Source: Kosakonia sacchari SP1
Lineage (GTDB): Bacteria; Pseudomonadota; Gammaproteobacteria; Enterobacterales; Enterobacteriaceae
Direction of reading: 5' to 3'
Length of the DNA stretch: 64,000 bases
Assembly (NCBI RefSeq): GCF_000300455.3
Contig: NZ_CP007215.2
Location: 558,001 to 622,000 of the forward strand
The notes beneath the pieces are model-generated. The model did no database searches, was not told the origin of the DNA, and saw only the letters and a list, made by a program, of their open reading frames with translations. The translations under genes and the position numbers were made by a program. Shown here in pieces: positions 8,585 to 19,438 of this stretch (position 1 is its first letter; each line of letters begins with the position of its first letter).

Positions 8585-10680
8585 GACAACTTCCTGTTGA
8601 TCACGCAATCCTGTGTAGCCGTTAAATCGCCAGTATTGCCGTTCAGCTCGAAACCCGGCACCTGACGCATTTGCGAGAAGTTATTCGCCAGCGACCAGGC
8701 ATCCGCGCCCATCGCGTACAGACGCGCCAGCGAGTAGTCGTTATTCACGCTTTTCAGCGCTTGCTGCATCAGCGACGGGTTTGCCCCGGCAAGCATCGGA
8801 ATTTCGTTGAATTGCAAGCCTTCCATTTCAAGGCGGAAATCCGGACCGGCGCCGCCCTGCGCACTGCGTGAGCTGGCGTACAGCATCACGCCGCTCTGGC
8901 TGCCGGTCCGCAGGGTGATCATCGGTTTAATCAGCGCGATTTCATCCTGTGTGGCAACGATATACACCGCGTCAACGCTGCCGCTACCGCTAATTTGCGC
9001 ATCCGTCGGCGGAGCCGGAATATTCAGACCGCCAACCGTCACGCCTGGCTGCTGTGGCAGGCTGGAGGCAACCGGGCTACCGGTCAGGGCGATGCCAGAG
9101 CGACCGTTCAGCCCCATACGCAGTTCAGCGGTGGAGCCAAATTTCTGCGCCAGCACAACGCCGCCGCCCAGTTTTTTCCACTCATCGGCAAACGCGGTAC
9201 TAACGCGTTCACCCAACGCGCTACGTGGCACCAACAGCAGCGGCGCATGACGGCCCTGCTCAAAAATATGGCGCGCAGCATCGTGAGCTTCATCCTCTGG
9301 CGAGAGGGCGAAGTAGCAAATGTTGGCACGGTTTTCGACATGTTCCGGCTGGTTGAGCGCCAGCACGTTCAGTGACGTGTTGCTGCGCATCAGCTCTTCA
9401 ACGTTGTTTTTTAGCAGCGGGCCAACCACGATGCTGGCGCCGTCCTGCTGAACCTGGTTGAGGATCTGATCCATCGGCTGCGCGCTGGTATCGTATACTT
9501 TCAGCTCAGCACCGGGGTTCGCTGGCGTGCCTGCAACCGCAGGTGCGGCGACCGGTTGCGTCGCATTGGCGTCGGTCGGCTGAGCGGGCGTTGTGGCTGC
9601 CGGATCCTGCTGAGCAGTGGCGGCGGAATTCGTTGTTGCTGCGTCACTTTGCGCTGCACTATCCGGCGCTTGCGCTTGTTGTGCATCCGGTGCAGCCGCA
9701 TTTTGCTGCGCCGGGGCGTTAGTCAGATCATTCACGTTGGCGTCTGCTGGGCTGACAACGGCTGCGGTGGCGGCCTGCGCAACTTGCTGCGGAACCGCCG
9801 GGCCGGAAACCGGAGCAATGCCGTTTTTCGCCGCTTCAAAACCTTGCTGGATAGCGCGGCTAAATACCGATGCCTGGCCGTTTAACGGCAACAGCAGGGC
9901 AATCTTGTTAGTCGATGCCGGTTTAAAGTTTTGCAGGTTCGAAAGCTGGGTTGGCAGCATTTTCGCCGCCGGGTTTTGCGGGTAGCGCGTTTGCCAGTCG
10001 GTAATGCCCGCTTTCAGCATATTGGGATCGTTGCGGTTGTCGAACCACATGCGTTGCAGGTCGAGCCAGCCTTGCAGCGTCACTTCATCGGCGTTGATCA
10101 CCAGCGCTCTGGCTTGATCTTGCGTCATGGAGGCCAGCGCTTGCCAGGTGGCGTCGATGTTTTTCTGCTTCTCTTCTGGTTTACTCAACAGCGGTTGCTG
10201 GGCAATGAGCGCGCGCAGCAGCGTCAGAGAAGGCTTGCCTTGCGAGGCGGAAATGCCAATTTGCCAGTAACGCGCTTGCTGGTTTTGCTCAAGATCGGCG
10301 GGATCGAGCTCGTTGAGTTGCGCTTTCGCACCGGCAAAATCCTTCTGCGCCAGTTTCATTTCGGCAGCGAGCAACGTGCGTTCTTTGCGCTGGTTATCGC
10401 TCAGATCCTGCGGCAACTGGGCAAACAGTTCGCTGGCCTGCTGGGTTTTTCCCTCTTTCAGCAGTGCACGAATGGCGAGTAATTGCCAGTTGGTCTTGCT
10501 ATCATCTGTGCTTTGCTGCATCTGCTGCAGGTAATAGCCAGAATCGGCCTGGGCTTCGCCCTGCATATGCGAGGCGCTCTGGTCTGTCGATTGCGTGCCG
10601 CAGCCTGCAAACAGCAGGGCAGCGAGCACCACAGGCAGGCAGCGCGTGGCTTTCGAACGTAGAAATCTTGACGGTAGCAT
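8542..10680 (-). CDS. lpoA: outer-membrane lipoprotein LpoA, activator of PBP1a
   Basis: Outer-membrane lipoprotein of 712 residues that reaches through peptidoglycan to stimulate the transpeptidase of PBP1a (MrcA). The signal peptide ends LLFAGC, with Cys27 lipidated. An N-terminal helical TPR-like domain (about 30-270) is followed by an interdomain segment of about 100 residues very rich in Ala, Gln, Pro and Thr (about 287-393), then a C-terminal periplasmic-binding-protein-like domain (about 395-712). The protein is longer than the roughly 678-residue E. coli form because of this linker. I start at MLPSRFLRS, since it gives a normal lipoprotein signal. It is divergent from rsmI across 62 bp. 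Confidence 0.95.
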   Translation of the reverse strand: MLPSRFLRSKATRCLPVVLAALLFAGCGTQSTDQSASHMQGEAQADSGYYLQQMQQSTDDSKTNWQLLAIRALLKEGKTQQASELFAQLPQDLSDNQRKERTLLAAEMKLAQKDFAGAKAQLNELDPADLEQNQQARYWQIGISASQGKPSLTLLRALIAQQPLLSKPEEKQKNIDATWQALASMTQDQARALVINADEVTLQGWLDLQRMWFDNRNDPNMLKAGITDWQTRYPQNPAAKMLPTQLSNLQNFKPASTNKIALLLPLNGQASVFSRAIQQGFEAAKNGIAPVSGPAVPQQVAQAATAAVVSPADANVNDLTNAPAQQNAAAPDAQQAQAPDSAAQSDAATTNSAATAQQDPAATTPAQPTDANATQPVAAPAVAGTPANPGAELKVYDTSAQPMDQILNQVQQDGASIVVGPLLKNNVEELMRSNTSLNVLALNQPEHVENRANICYFALSPEDEAHDAARHIFEQGRHAPLLLVPRSALGERVSTAFADEWKKLGGGVVLAQKFGSTAELRMGLNGRSGIALTGSPVASSLPQQPGVTVGGLNIPAPPTDAQISGSGSVDAVYIVATQDEIALIKPMITLRTGSQSGVMLYASSRSAQGGAGPDFRLEMEGLQFNEIPMLAGANPSLMQQALKSVNNDYSLARLYAMGADAWSLANNFSQMRQVPGFELNGNTGDLTATQDCVINRKLSWLKYQQGQIVPAN

Positions 10681-10742
10681 ACTGTATCCAGTGATAATTT
10701 TTACGCAATGCTCAATATTAAATCGGCAATACGGATGAAACA

Positions 10743-11603
10743 ATGAAACAACACGAATCGGCGGAGAATTCTCAAGGTCAGCTCTTTATTGTACCTACTC
10801 CTATCGGGAATTTGGCTGATATTACGCAGCGCGCGCTTAACGTGTTACAAAGCGTTGATTTAATTGCCGCTGAAGACACCCGCCACACCGGTTTATTGCT
10901 CCAGCACTTCGCCATTAATGCCCGTTTGTTTGCGCTGCATGACCATAATGAACAGCAAAAAGCCGAAACGCTGGTGGCGAAATTAAAAGAGGGGCAGAAC
11001 ATTGCGCTGGTCTCCGACGCCGGAACGCCGCTGATTAATGATCCGGGCTACCACCTGGTGCGCACCTGTCGCGAGGCTGGTATCCGTGTGGTGCCGCTAC
11101 CGGGGCCGTGCGCGGCCATTGCTGCGTTAAGCGCCGCCGGGCTGCCATCGGATCGTTTCTGTTACGAAGGTTTTCTGCCAGCCAAATCGAAAGGGCGTCG
11201 CGATACGCTCAAAGCGCTGGAAACCGAAAGCCGTACGCTGATTTTTTATGAATCCACGCACCGCCTGCTGGAAAGCCTGGAAGATATGGTCGCCGTGTGG
11301 GGTGGATCCCGTTACGTGGTACTGGCGCGCGAGCTGACCAAAACCTGGGAAACCATTCAGGGTGCGCCGGTGGGCGAGTTGCTGGCATGGGTAAAAGAGG
11401 ATGAGAACCGCCGTAAAGGCGAGATGGTGCTGATTGTCGAAGGGCACAAGGCGCAGGAAGATGAGTTGCCCGCCGATGCGTTGCGCACGCTGGCGTTACT
11501 GCAAACCGAGCTGCCGCTGAAAAAAGCGGCCGCGCTGGCGGCAGAAATCCACGGCGTGAAGAAAAACGCCCTGTATAAGTACGCGCTGGAACAGCAAGAG
11601 TAA
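10743..11603 (+). CDS. rsmI: 16S rRNA (cytidine-1402 2'-O)-methyltransferase RsmI
   Basis: Tetrapyrrole-methylase-fold SAM-dependent enzyme of 286 residues that 2'-O-methylates C1402 of 16S rRNA, with RsmH adding the base methyl. Signature segments are [24 protein letters not shown] and [12 protein letters not shown] in the N-terminal domain, then [14 protein letters not shown] and FYESTHRL. The C-terminus, ending [14 protein letters not shown], resembles the helical extension of the family. The full family length is present. Confidence 0.96.
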   Translation: MKQHESAENSQGQLFIVPTPIGNLADITQRALNVLQSVDLIAAEDTRHTGLLLQHFAINARLFALHDHNEQQKAETLVAKLKEGQNIALVSDAGTPLINDPGYHLVRTCREAGIRVVPLPGPCAAIAALSAAGLPSDRFCYEGFLPAKSKGRRDTLKALETESRTLIFYESTHRLLESLEDMVAVWGGSRYVVLARELTKTWETIQGAPVGELLAWVKEDENRRKGEMVLIVEGHKAQEDELPADALRTLALLQTELPLKKAAALAAEIHGVKKNALYKYALEQQE

Positions 11604-11616
11604 GCCGCATTATGAG

Positions 11617-11641
11617 CGGGGCGCAGTCGCTTTGCGCCCCG
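11617..11641. terminator. hairpin between rsmI and agaD
   Basis: CGGGGCGCA and TGCGCCCCG form a 9-bp stem between two converging genes. No T run follows on either strand, so it may be an imperfect terminator. Confidence 0.45.
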
Positions 11642-11647
11642 GCTCTG

Positions 11648-12439
11648 TCAGAGAATACCCAACGCTGAGGCAATAATGGACAGCACAAATGTCACCGCAA
11701 TCAGCACTACCGGGTGAGTCTTTTTCGCACGCAGCAGGTAATACATCAACAGCGTATACCCCATTGGCAAAATGTTTGGGAACACTTTGTCAAAAAAGTC
11801 TTTTTGTAGCGCGACGCTGTGTGTTTCATCAATGGGGAAGGTGGTGATCACATTGATATGCACATACGAGGCAATCAGGCCACCGATAACGGTAATCCCC
11901 AGAATTGTCGCCGACCTTGCGATCATTTGTGAGTTTTCCCGCACTTTATCAATCGCTTTAACGCCCACTGAGTAACCGACGTGTGTCCAGCCGACGCGCA
12001 AAAAGAAAATCGCCAGGTAGACTGCGAAGAAAAGTATCGGGCCAAGCAGGTTGCCCTGGCTGGCAAAAGAGGAACAGATACCCGCCATAATCGGTAACAG
12101 CGTAAACCAGAAGATGGCATCACCAATCCCTGCAATGGGGCCAAACAGCGCCACTTTTAGCCCCTTAATGGTGCTGCGGTTTTCTCCTTTCTCTTCCATT
12201 GAGATAAGCAGCCCCATCAAAAAACCAACCAGGTTGGGGTGGGTATTAATAAATTCCAGATGGTCTTTCATTGCCGCGCTTAAGCCGTCTTTATCATCCT
12301 TATAAATCTTTTTCAAAAGCGGCAGCATCGCCCAGGTAAAACCGCCAGCCTGCATCCTTTCATAGTTAAAACTGGCTTGCAGCACGGACGAACGGAAACC
12401 TAACCGGGTAATATCTTTCTTACTGATTTCAGATGCCAT
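11648..12439 (-). CDS. agaD: galactosamine PTS EIID component AgaD
   Basis: Mannose-family PTS EIID protein of 263 residues, integral to the inner membrane with AgaC. It starts MASEISKKDITRLGFRSS and has the conserved FGPIAGIGDAIFWFTLLPI segment, then several C-terminal hydrophobic helices. It is nearly identical in layout to E. coli AgaD, the galactosamine transporter component, rather than AgaE. The start overlaps the agaC stop by 11 bp. The downstream agaI of E. coli is missing; the next gene is convergent rsmI. Confidence 0.95.
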   Translation of the reverse strand: MASEISKKDITRLGFRSSVLQASFNYERMQAGGFTWAMLPLLKKIYKDDKDGLSAAMKDHLEFINTHPNLVGFLMGLLISMEEKGENRSTIKGLKVALFGPIAGIGDAIFWFTLLPIMAGICSSFASQGNLLGPILFFAVYLAIFFLRVGWTHVGYSVGVKAIDKVRENSQMIARSATILGITVIGGLIASYVHINVITTFPIDETHSVALQKDFFDKVFPNILPMGYTLLMYYLLRAKKTHPVVLIAVTFVLSIIASALGIL

Positions 12440-13232
12440 TGCTGTAATCCTCTTTATCGCTGGGGTTGCTTTCTGCCTGCGGTTGAGACTGGTTTTTCGC
12501 CCGCGCATTGAAGAATTCATAGACTGCGAAACCGGCACCTAAAACGGCAACCGGCAGCAGGTTGCTGACCTGGATATAACAGACGAACAGAAACCCGGCG
12601 ATCAGGTAGGGAATGTATTGCGCTTTAAACATGACGCGTAAGAGCAAGCCGAAACCGACCGCTGGCAAAATGCCGCCCGCCACTTCAAAGCCGTGTGTCA
12701 GCCAGCCAGGCATTGCCTTCACCAGCGCCTGCATTGCGCCCTGTGCCATGTAGGTACACAGAAACGCGATAATGGCGTATGAACAGGCGACAATCAGCGT
12801 GGTGAGCCAGTTAAGGCGCGCAAAGGCCCGGGTATCACCCGTGCTGGCGTAGTTATCCGCTTTCGACATAAATAACGAAAAAGCGGAGTAGAAGAACAGA
12901 ATGATGTACTGCATTAACAGGCTAAACGGCAGCCCAAGACCGATTGCCGTTTTGGCGTCGACACCCGTGGACCACGCGATGACCGTCGTCATTACGCCCG
13001 CCATAATCGGGTTTGGCGGTTGTACACCGCCCGCCGGGGTTAAGCCTGCAAAGGCGAGTTCGGTTAAGCCGCCGGTGATTAACCCGATATGAATGTCCCC
13101 GAGGATCGCGCCTGTCAGGGTACAAACAATGATTGGTCTGAACAGGAATAATGCTTCCAGCCAGAAATCAATACCGAGAATAAAAACCAGAGCTGCCAGG
13201 GATAATCCCTGTATTAGCGTTATTTCATGCAT
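12429..13232 (-). CDS. agaC: galactosamine PTS EIIC component AgaC
   Basis: Mannose-family PTS EIIC permease of 267 residues with multiple membrane helices. It begins MHEITLIQGLSLAALVFIL and contains the signature GGLTELAFAGLTPAGGVQPP. It matches E. coli AgaC in length and sequence, including the C-terminal EDYSNGI. With AgaD it forms the membrane channel that imports and phosphorylates D-galactosamine, using AgaB (EIIB) and AgaF (EIIA). Confidence 0.95.
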   Translation of the reverse strand: MHEITLIQGLSLAALVFILGIDFWLEALFLFRPIIVCTLTGAILGDIHIGLITGGLTELAFAGLTPAGGVQPPNPIMAGVMTTVIAWSTGVDAKTAIGLGLPFSLLMQYIILFFYSAFSLFMSKADNYASTGDTRAFARLNWLTTLIVACSYAIIAFLCTYMAQGAMQALVKAMPGWLTHGFEVAGGILPAVGFGLLLRVMFKAQYIPYLIAGFLFVCYIQVSNLLPVAVLGAGFAVYEFFNARAKNQSQPQAESNPSDKEDYSNGI

Positions 13233-13283
13233 TTTTCAGCCTCATCAGAGAGCGTTGCTTACCATCGTTGGCCGACAAAAAGC

Positions 13284-13760
13284 TCAGTCGGGAATATCGG
13301 TTTTTGTATCGCCGGGAACATCCTGAATGAAAATATGGGCCCCGTGATGTTTGATAAAACGCAGATCGTCCAGGTCCTGTTCATTGACATAGACTTTGCT
13401 GCTTATCTGTTTTTTCCCCGCAGAAAAATGCATATTGCCGACGTTGACGTCGTGAAGTTTCACGCCACCTTCAATCAGTTTTCGTACCGTTTCTGGCGTG
13501 CGGCAGATGAGGAAAATTTTTTGATGAGGCGCAGCCTTATCGAGAATATTTATTGTCTTTTCGAGCGAAAAGAAGCGGATACCAAAGCCATAGGTTTCTG
13601 CTGTTATGCCCATCAGTTTTTGCTGCAAGGTATCTTTTGCGACGTCATCGTCTACGACGACAAGCAAATTGGCACCGATAGCCGACGTCCAGGTAACGCC
13701 CACCTGTCCATGGACGAGACGGTTATCGATACGTGTTAGTAAAATATTCGGTGAGCTCAT
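13284..13760 (-). CDS. agaB: galactosamine PTS EIIB component AgaB
   Basis: Cytoplasmic mannose-family EIIB of 158 residues. The phosphorylated histidine is His17 in DNRLVHGQVGVTW. The later conserved segments VNVGNMHFSAGKKQI and FIQDVPGDTK match AgaB rather than AgaV. It receives phosphate from AgaF and passes it to galactosamine during import. The gene lies 114 bp after kbaY and 51 bp before agaC. Confidence 0.95.
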   Translation of the reverse strand: MSSPNILLTRIDNRLVHGQVGVTWTSAIGANLLVVVDDDVAKDTLQQKLMGITAETYGFGIRFFSLEKTINILDKAAPHQKIFLICRTPETVRKLIEGGVKLHDVNVGNMHFSAGKKQISSKVYVNEQDLDDLRFIKHHGAHIFIQDVPGDTKTDIPD

Positions 13761-13874
13761 CTTATTGTCCTGTCATTAATTAATACGGATATGTTCCTTT
13801 GTAATATTTATTCCAGTAATGCTTTCAACATGGTAATGACGTAAAGGCTGCGTCAGTGCGCCCAAAATAGTTCC

Positions 13875-15889
<2,015 letters not shown>

Positions 15890-16100
15890 AGCGTATTCCT
15901 TAGTCATGCACGGTCACGAAAGTGAGCAGGAAAGAAACCTTTCATTTCGTTTCATTGAATATATTTTTCGTTAAATGAAACGTAACGAAAGTTAAGTCAA
16001 AGATCAATGCAAAAATGGCAATAAATCGAAAATTGTGATCATTAAAGCAAAGGAAGTGAAATTTAAATAAACAAAAGAAAGGGTGCTGAAAAGTGAAAGC
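15890..16100 (-). promoter_or_regulatory. agaS promoter region with AgaR operator candidates
   Basis: Two 24-bp matches to the published AgaR operator pattern (TTTC, purine, TTT, pyrimidine-purine, TTT) lie at 15936-15959 (core TTTCATTTCGTTTCATT) and, on the opposite strand, at 15971-15994. A weaker GA-rich match is at about 16089-16112. They precede agaS, as in E. coli, where AgaR represses this promoter. Operator assignment is by pattern only. Confidence 0.7.
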
Positions 16101-16134
16101 GAAAGAAAAGGCATGGCGTGATAAGCGCCATGCC
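16101..16134 (-). terminator. terminator after agaF
   Basis: On the minus strand GGCATGGCG and CGCCATGCC form a perfect 9-bp stem with a 7-nt loop, followed by TTTTCTTTC. It would separate kbaZ-agaF transcripts from the agaS promoter. Confidence 0.75.
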
Positions 16135-16203
16135 CAAATAACAGACCGGGAAAAGGATTACAAAAGGGGAGTCGGGCTAGTGCATTGATCGTGATCTCAT
16201 CTG

Positions 16204-16638
16204 TCAGATCCCTTCTTCAATCTGTTGTTCGTCGCGGCAACGCCCCAGCTCATCGGCGAGGCTTGTCAGGCCACGATGGCCGCACTCAAGCGCTTGTGCG
16301 CGAAACGCTTCACAGCTTAGTTCATCCCGTTCAAGTGCCATTTCCAGCAGCAGTTGCAGGTTGGTGCCGGTAATGACTTCACGGTTCGGTTGCTGCATGG
16401 CTAAAGTGGACGCGACACGAAATGGCGTACCGCCCAGTAGATCGGTGAGAAACACCACTCCCTCGTTGCCACTTAGCGTGTTAACCGCCTCTTCGAGTTG
16501 TTCTGTCAGCAAGGCGGTTGTTGATGTTTCCGGAAAATCGATAGCAATAAATTGCGACTGCTCACCCAGAATTTGCGTCATTGCCCTTGCCATTCCACTG
16601 GCGAAACCACCGTGTCCACAAAGAATAATTCCCAGCAT
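16204..16638 (-). CDS. agaF: PTS EIIA component AgaF
   Basis: Mannose-family EIIA of 144 residues that carries phosphate from HPr to AgaB. The active His9 is in LCGHGGFASGM, and FLTDLLGGTPFRVAS is the second family signature. In E. coli AgaF serves both the N-acetylgalactosamine and galactosamine transporters; here the former is destroyed, so AgaF probably serves AgaBCD only. A strong ribosome-binding site (TAAGGAG) precedes the ATG. Directly upstream are the remains of agaW, agaE and agaV. Confidence 0.94.
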   Translation of the reverse strand: MLGIILCGHGGFASGMARAMTQILGEQSQFIAIDFPETSTTALLTEQLEEAVNTLSGNEGVVFLTDLLGGTPFRVASTLAMQQPNREVITGTNLQLLLEMALERDELSCEAFRAQALECGHRGLTSLADELGRCRDEQQIEEGI

Positions 16639-16652
16639 CGTGACTCCTTACT

Positions 16653-16718
16653 TCAGAGAAAGTGTGCAAATTTACCGACAATAGCCAGCGAGACAGACTG
16701 TAACAAGCTGATTTCCAT
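16653..16718 (-). pseudogene. agaW-agaE fusion stub (deletion remnant)
   Basis: A 21-codon frame begins MEISLLQ, the N-terminus of the EIIC component AgaW, and ends LAIVGKFAHFL, resembling the last residues of the EIID component AgaE. A deletion therefore seems to have joined the first codons of agaW to the last codons of agaE. The AgaW start is clear, directly after agaV as expected; the AgaE assignment of the second half is my inference from recall of that C-terminus. Confidence 0.65.
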
Positions 16719-16727
16719 AAAAATGCC

Positions 16728-17016
16728 TCAATGTAGTGTGAAGATATCCAGTGCGAGTTCTGTCGGTACACTTTGTAGCTGCACTCAACGCCGTTGGCTT
16801 GCAATACATTGAACGCCGTAATGTCGCAGGCGTCGACAGACTGTTTTGACGATCTGCTTTTACAGCGACCAGAAGCGCACCATTTCCATCAAATTTTGCT
16901 GTACTGGATCGTTAGCCACCCGTACCAGGTTCGCCCCGGCAAACCCAACCCACTGCACCCCCAACCTGGCGGTGGATTAAGCGTTCATCAATACGGCTTA
17001 ACACGATGTTTGACAT
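16728..17016 (-). pseudogene. agaV: decayed agaV (N-acetylgalactosamine PTS EIIB)
   Basis: The reading starts MSNIVLSRIDERLIH, as in AgaV, with Arg replacing the Gly after the active-site His. It then loses frame at a run of five G (16958-16962 on the minus strand). In the next frame VGVQWVGFAGANLV continues, followed by deletions and a stop after RFWSL. The C-terminal AgaV end is still recognisable in a further frame (DITAFNVLQANGVEC and VPTELALDIFTLH). About 185 bp of the normal 474 bp are missing. No functional EIIB can be made. It starts 12 bp after the kbaZ stop, its native position. Confidence 0.88.
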
Positions 17017-17028
17017 AGCGTTTTCCTG

Positions 17029-18324
17029 TTAATGGTTATCTGAAGAAACGCCCTGACAGGCGGCGTGGTACTGACGCAGCACGTCCTGGATGTGATCAAT
17101 AATCAGCGCGTTGGGCGTTGCGCTCAGCCTGTGCTCACGCACTCTGGCGTACTGGAGCGGCAGGTACTGGCTGATGAGCGGAAGTGGAATGGCCTGGTCG
17201 GCCAGGTTGCGCACCAGTCGTGCGTAAGATTCATCAACCTGGCTATCCGGCCAGTAGTAACGCACGCGGTCTGAATAGCTATAATCTCGCGCCAGGCGGC
17301 GGGCGTGGTTGTCACCGTGATAATGGCTTTGCCAGTACTCAGGACGGTCGAGCATGACATTTTCCAGCACGTGGCGAAGATCGGAACAGGCGCGCGCGGG
17401 AAGCAGCTCCTCTTCAATAGCCGCCAGGGCGAACAGCGCTTCGCGCAGGGCGAAAGTGAGCGCCGGGCCGACTTTCAAAATAGCAAAGTGATCGTGAACC
17501 AACTGACGCAATGCCTGCGGCGTCTGGTAATCCGTGGAGTGGGCTTCAAATACCAGTGTCGGCTGATCTTCAACCATTTTGCTCAGGGCGCTGGCTTTTT
17601 GTGGCTGGTAATCCACGACATGGCTGTTATCAAATTCAACGCCAGGCTGGACCACCAGCGCGATGATGCGTGGCCAGATGTTGCTTAGCCCCAGGTGTTC
17701 AAACGCGATGCGATGCGCCTGTAACGTGGCGCGTGCAGCATCGGGTGAGGTCACGGCAAGCTCGGTCAGCGTTTCATGGGCACCACCAGGGACGGGAACT
17801 TCAGTACCGATGACGTAAACCAAATCACTTTTGCCCGATTGTTCGATACAGGCCGCTTCGGCCACCTGCGCCAGCCTTGCGGCGCGTGCCGCGACAATCT
17901 CATCGGTAAGCGGCGTGGGGTCGTCGGCGCACGACATGCTGCAGTCGAGATGGATTTTTTTGAAACCCGCCGTGACGTAATGTTTAATCAGCTCTTCAGC
18001 ATGCGACATGGCGTCGGATGCGGGTAACGTTTGCCAGCGATTAGGGCCAAGATGATCGCCCCCCAAAATCAACTGCGCGCGTGGGAAGTTCAGCTTATCG
18101 GCAAGCTGGCAAACGAAAGCGTGAAACTGCGCCGGTGTCATGCCGGTGTAGCCGCCAAATTGATCGACCTGATTGGATGTCGCCTCAATGAGTAAGGGGT
18201 GGTGATGAGCGGCGGTAAATCGGATGGCGGCTTCAAGCACCAGCGGATGGGCAGAACAAACGGCGTAGATCCCTTTCTTGTCGCCCTCTTTGTGGTGCTT
18301 TATCAGCGCGGTAAGATGTTTCAC
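17029..18324 (-). CDS. kbaZ: D-tagatose-1,6-bisphosphate aldolase accessory subunit KbaZ
   Basis: GatZ/KbaZ-family protein of 431 residues required for full activity and stability of the KbaY aldolase; it lacks proven catalysis of its own. Recognisable segments include [32 protein letters not shown] and [11 protein letters not shown]. It is the first gene of the minus-strand transcript that originally continued into agaVWEFA and now runs through the agaV/agaW remnants into agaF. It is divergent from agaR across 247 bp. Confidence 0.95.
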   Translation of the reverse strand: MKHLTALIKHHKEGDKKGIYAVCSAHPLVLEAAIRFTAAHHHPLLIEATSNQVDQFGGYTGMTPAQFHAFVCQLADKLNFPRAQLILGGDHLGPNRWQTLPASDAMSHAEELIKHYVTAGFKKIHLDCSMSCADDPTPLTDEIVAARAARLAQVAEAACIEQSGKSDLVYVIGTEVPVPGGAHETLTELAVTSPDAARATLQAHRIAFEHLGLSNIWPRIIALVVQPGVEFDNSHVVDYQPQKASALSKMVEDQPTLVFEAHSTDYQTPQALRQLVHDHFAILKVGPALTFALREALFALAAIEEELLPARACSDLRHVLENVMLDRPEYWQSHYHGDNHARRLARDYSYSDRVRYYWPDSQVDESYARLVRNLADQAIPLPLISQYLPLQYARVREHRLSATPNALIIDHIQDVLRQYHAACQGVSSDNH

Positions 18325-18571
18325 TTTCCTCTCCTTTTTAGCGTCTTCAGGTTTTATTCTTTCGTTTTATTTCCTTTTATCCTGATGGATGTTCTCTTAA
18401 AAATAAAATGAAAGATAATGCTTTTCCGATCTGTTTCACAAAACAAACATAATGAAAGGTTCTTGCCGGCGCTTTCCGGGAGCAGCTTTCCATTTCACGC
18501 TTGCATTCCTTATGAAGTCAGGTTTAATAAGTAAATCGAAATGAAACGAAAGTTCAGATAAAGGATTTCTT
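18325..18571. promoter_or_regulatory. kbaZ-agaR divergent promoter region with AgaR operators
   Basis: Three matches to the AgaR operator pattern are visible: 18356-18379 (core TTTCGTTTTATTTCCTTT), 18397-18420 on the opposite strand (core TTTCATTTTATTT) and 18532-18555 on the opposite strand (core TTTCGTTTCATTTC). The arrangement fits autoregulation of agaR together with repression of kbaZ, as known in E. coli. Confidence 0.75.
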
Positions 18572-19381
18572 ATGGCCAGCATCAGTTCCTCACCCGAAAA
18601 GCGCACCATTGGTACGAGCGAAAGGCGTGAGCAGATCATCCAGCGGCTACGGCAGCAGGGAAGCGTACAGGTTAATGATTTATCTACTCTTTTTGGCGTA
18701 TCCACTGTCACAATCCGCAACGATCTCGCTTTCCTGGAAAAACAGGGAATTGCCGTGCGCGCGTATGGCGGGGCGCTGATCTGTGACGGCAACGCACCGG
18801 CAACCGAGCCTTCTGTTGAAGATAAAAGCGCCTTAAATACCGGGCTGAAACGGGGGATCGCGCTGGCGGCCGCGGACATGATCAAGCCAGGGCATCGGGT
18901 TATTCTCGACTCGGGAACCACGACGTATGAAATTGCGCGCATGATGAAGCAACACCAGGATGTCATTGTGATGACGAATGGAATGAACGTCGCGAATGCA
19001 TTGCTCGATGCTGAAGGGGTCGAGTTGCTGATGACTGGAGGGCACTTGCGCCGTCAGTCGCAGTCTTTCTATGGCGATCAGGCGGAGCAATCACTACAGA
19101 ATTACCATTTCGACATCCTTTTTCTCGGTGTCGATGCCATCGATCTCGAACGCGGCGTCAGTACGCATAACGAAGATGAGGCGCGGCTGAACCGACGGAT
19201 GTGCGAAGTCGCAGAGCGCATTATTGTCGTAACCGATTCCAGCAAGTTTAACCGTTTGAGTTTGCACAAAATTATCGACACGCAACGCATTGATATGATC
19301 ATTACGGATGAAGGTATTCCGGTGGAAAGCCTGCATGGGTTGCAGAAAAGCGGTATCGACGTGCTGCTGGTGAAACAATAA
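18572..19381 (+). CDS. agaR: aga locus transcriptional repressor AgaR
   Basis: DeoR-family regulator of 269 residues. The N-terminal helix-turn-helix spans about residues 16-70 ([20 protein letters not shown] and [18 protein letters not shown]), and the C-terminal sugar-phosphate-sensing domain includes [12 protein letters not shown] and [12 protein letters not shown]. In E. coli it represses the aga/kba operons. AAGGA lies 8 nt upstream of the ATG. Despite loss of the N-acetylgalactosamine PTS the regulator is intact. Confidence 0.96.
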   Translation: MASISSSPEKRTIGTSERREQIIQRLRQQGSVQVNDLSTLFGVSTVTIRNDLAFLEKQGIAVRAYGGALICDGNAPATEPSVEDKSALNTGLKRGIALAAADMIKPGHRVILDSGTTTYEIARMMKQHQDVIVMTNGMNVANALLDAEGVELLMTGGHLRRQSQSFYGDQAEQSLQNYHFDILFLGVDAIDLERGVSTHNEDEARLNRRMCEVAERIIVVTDSSKFNRLSLHKIIDTQRIDMIITDEGIPVESLHGLQKSGIDVLLVKQ

Positions 19382-19406
19382 AAAAAGCATGGCCGAAGCC
19401 ATGCTT
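19382..19406 (-). terminator. terminator of garD, after agaR
   Basis: AAGCATGGC and GCCATGCTT form a 9-bp stem with a CGAA loop; on the minus strand a run of T follows. It lies between converging agaR and garD. Confidence 0.85.
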
Positions 19407-19438
19407 AAAGGTTGAGGTTTACTGCTTTCTTATAAAAA

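Noticed and set aside
16562-16804. Minus-strand frame of 80 codons beginning MQANGVEC
   Set aside because: It starts within the decayed agaV C-terminus and drifts out of frame into agaF; it is a pseudogene piece, not a gene.
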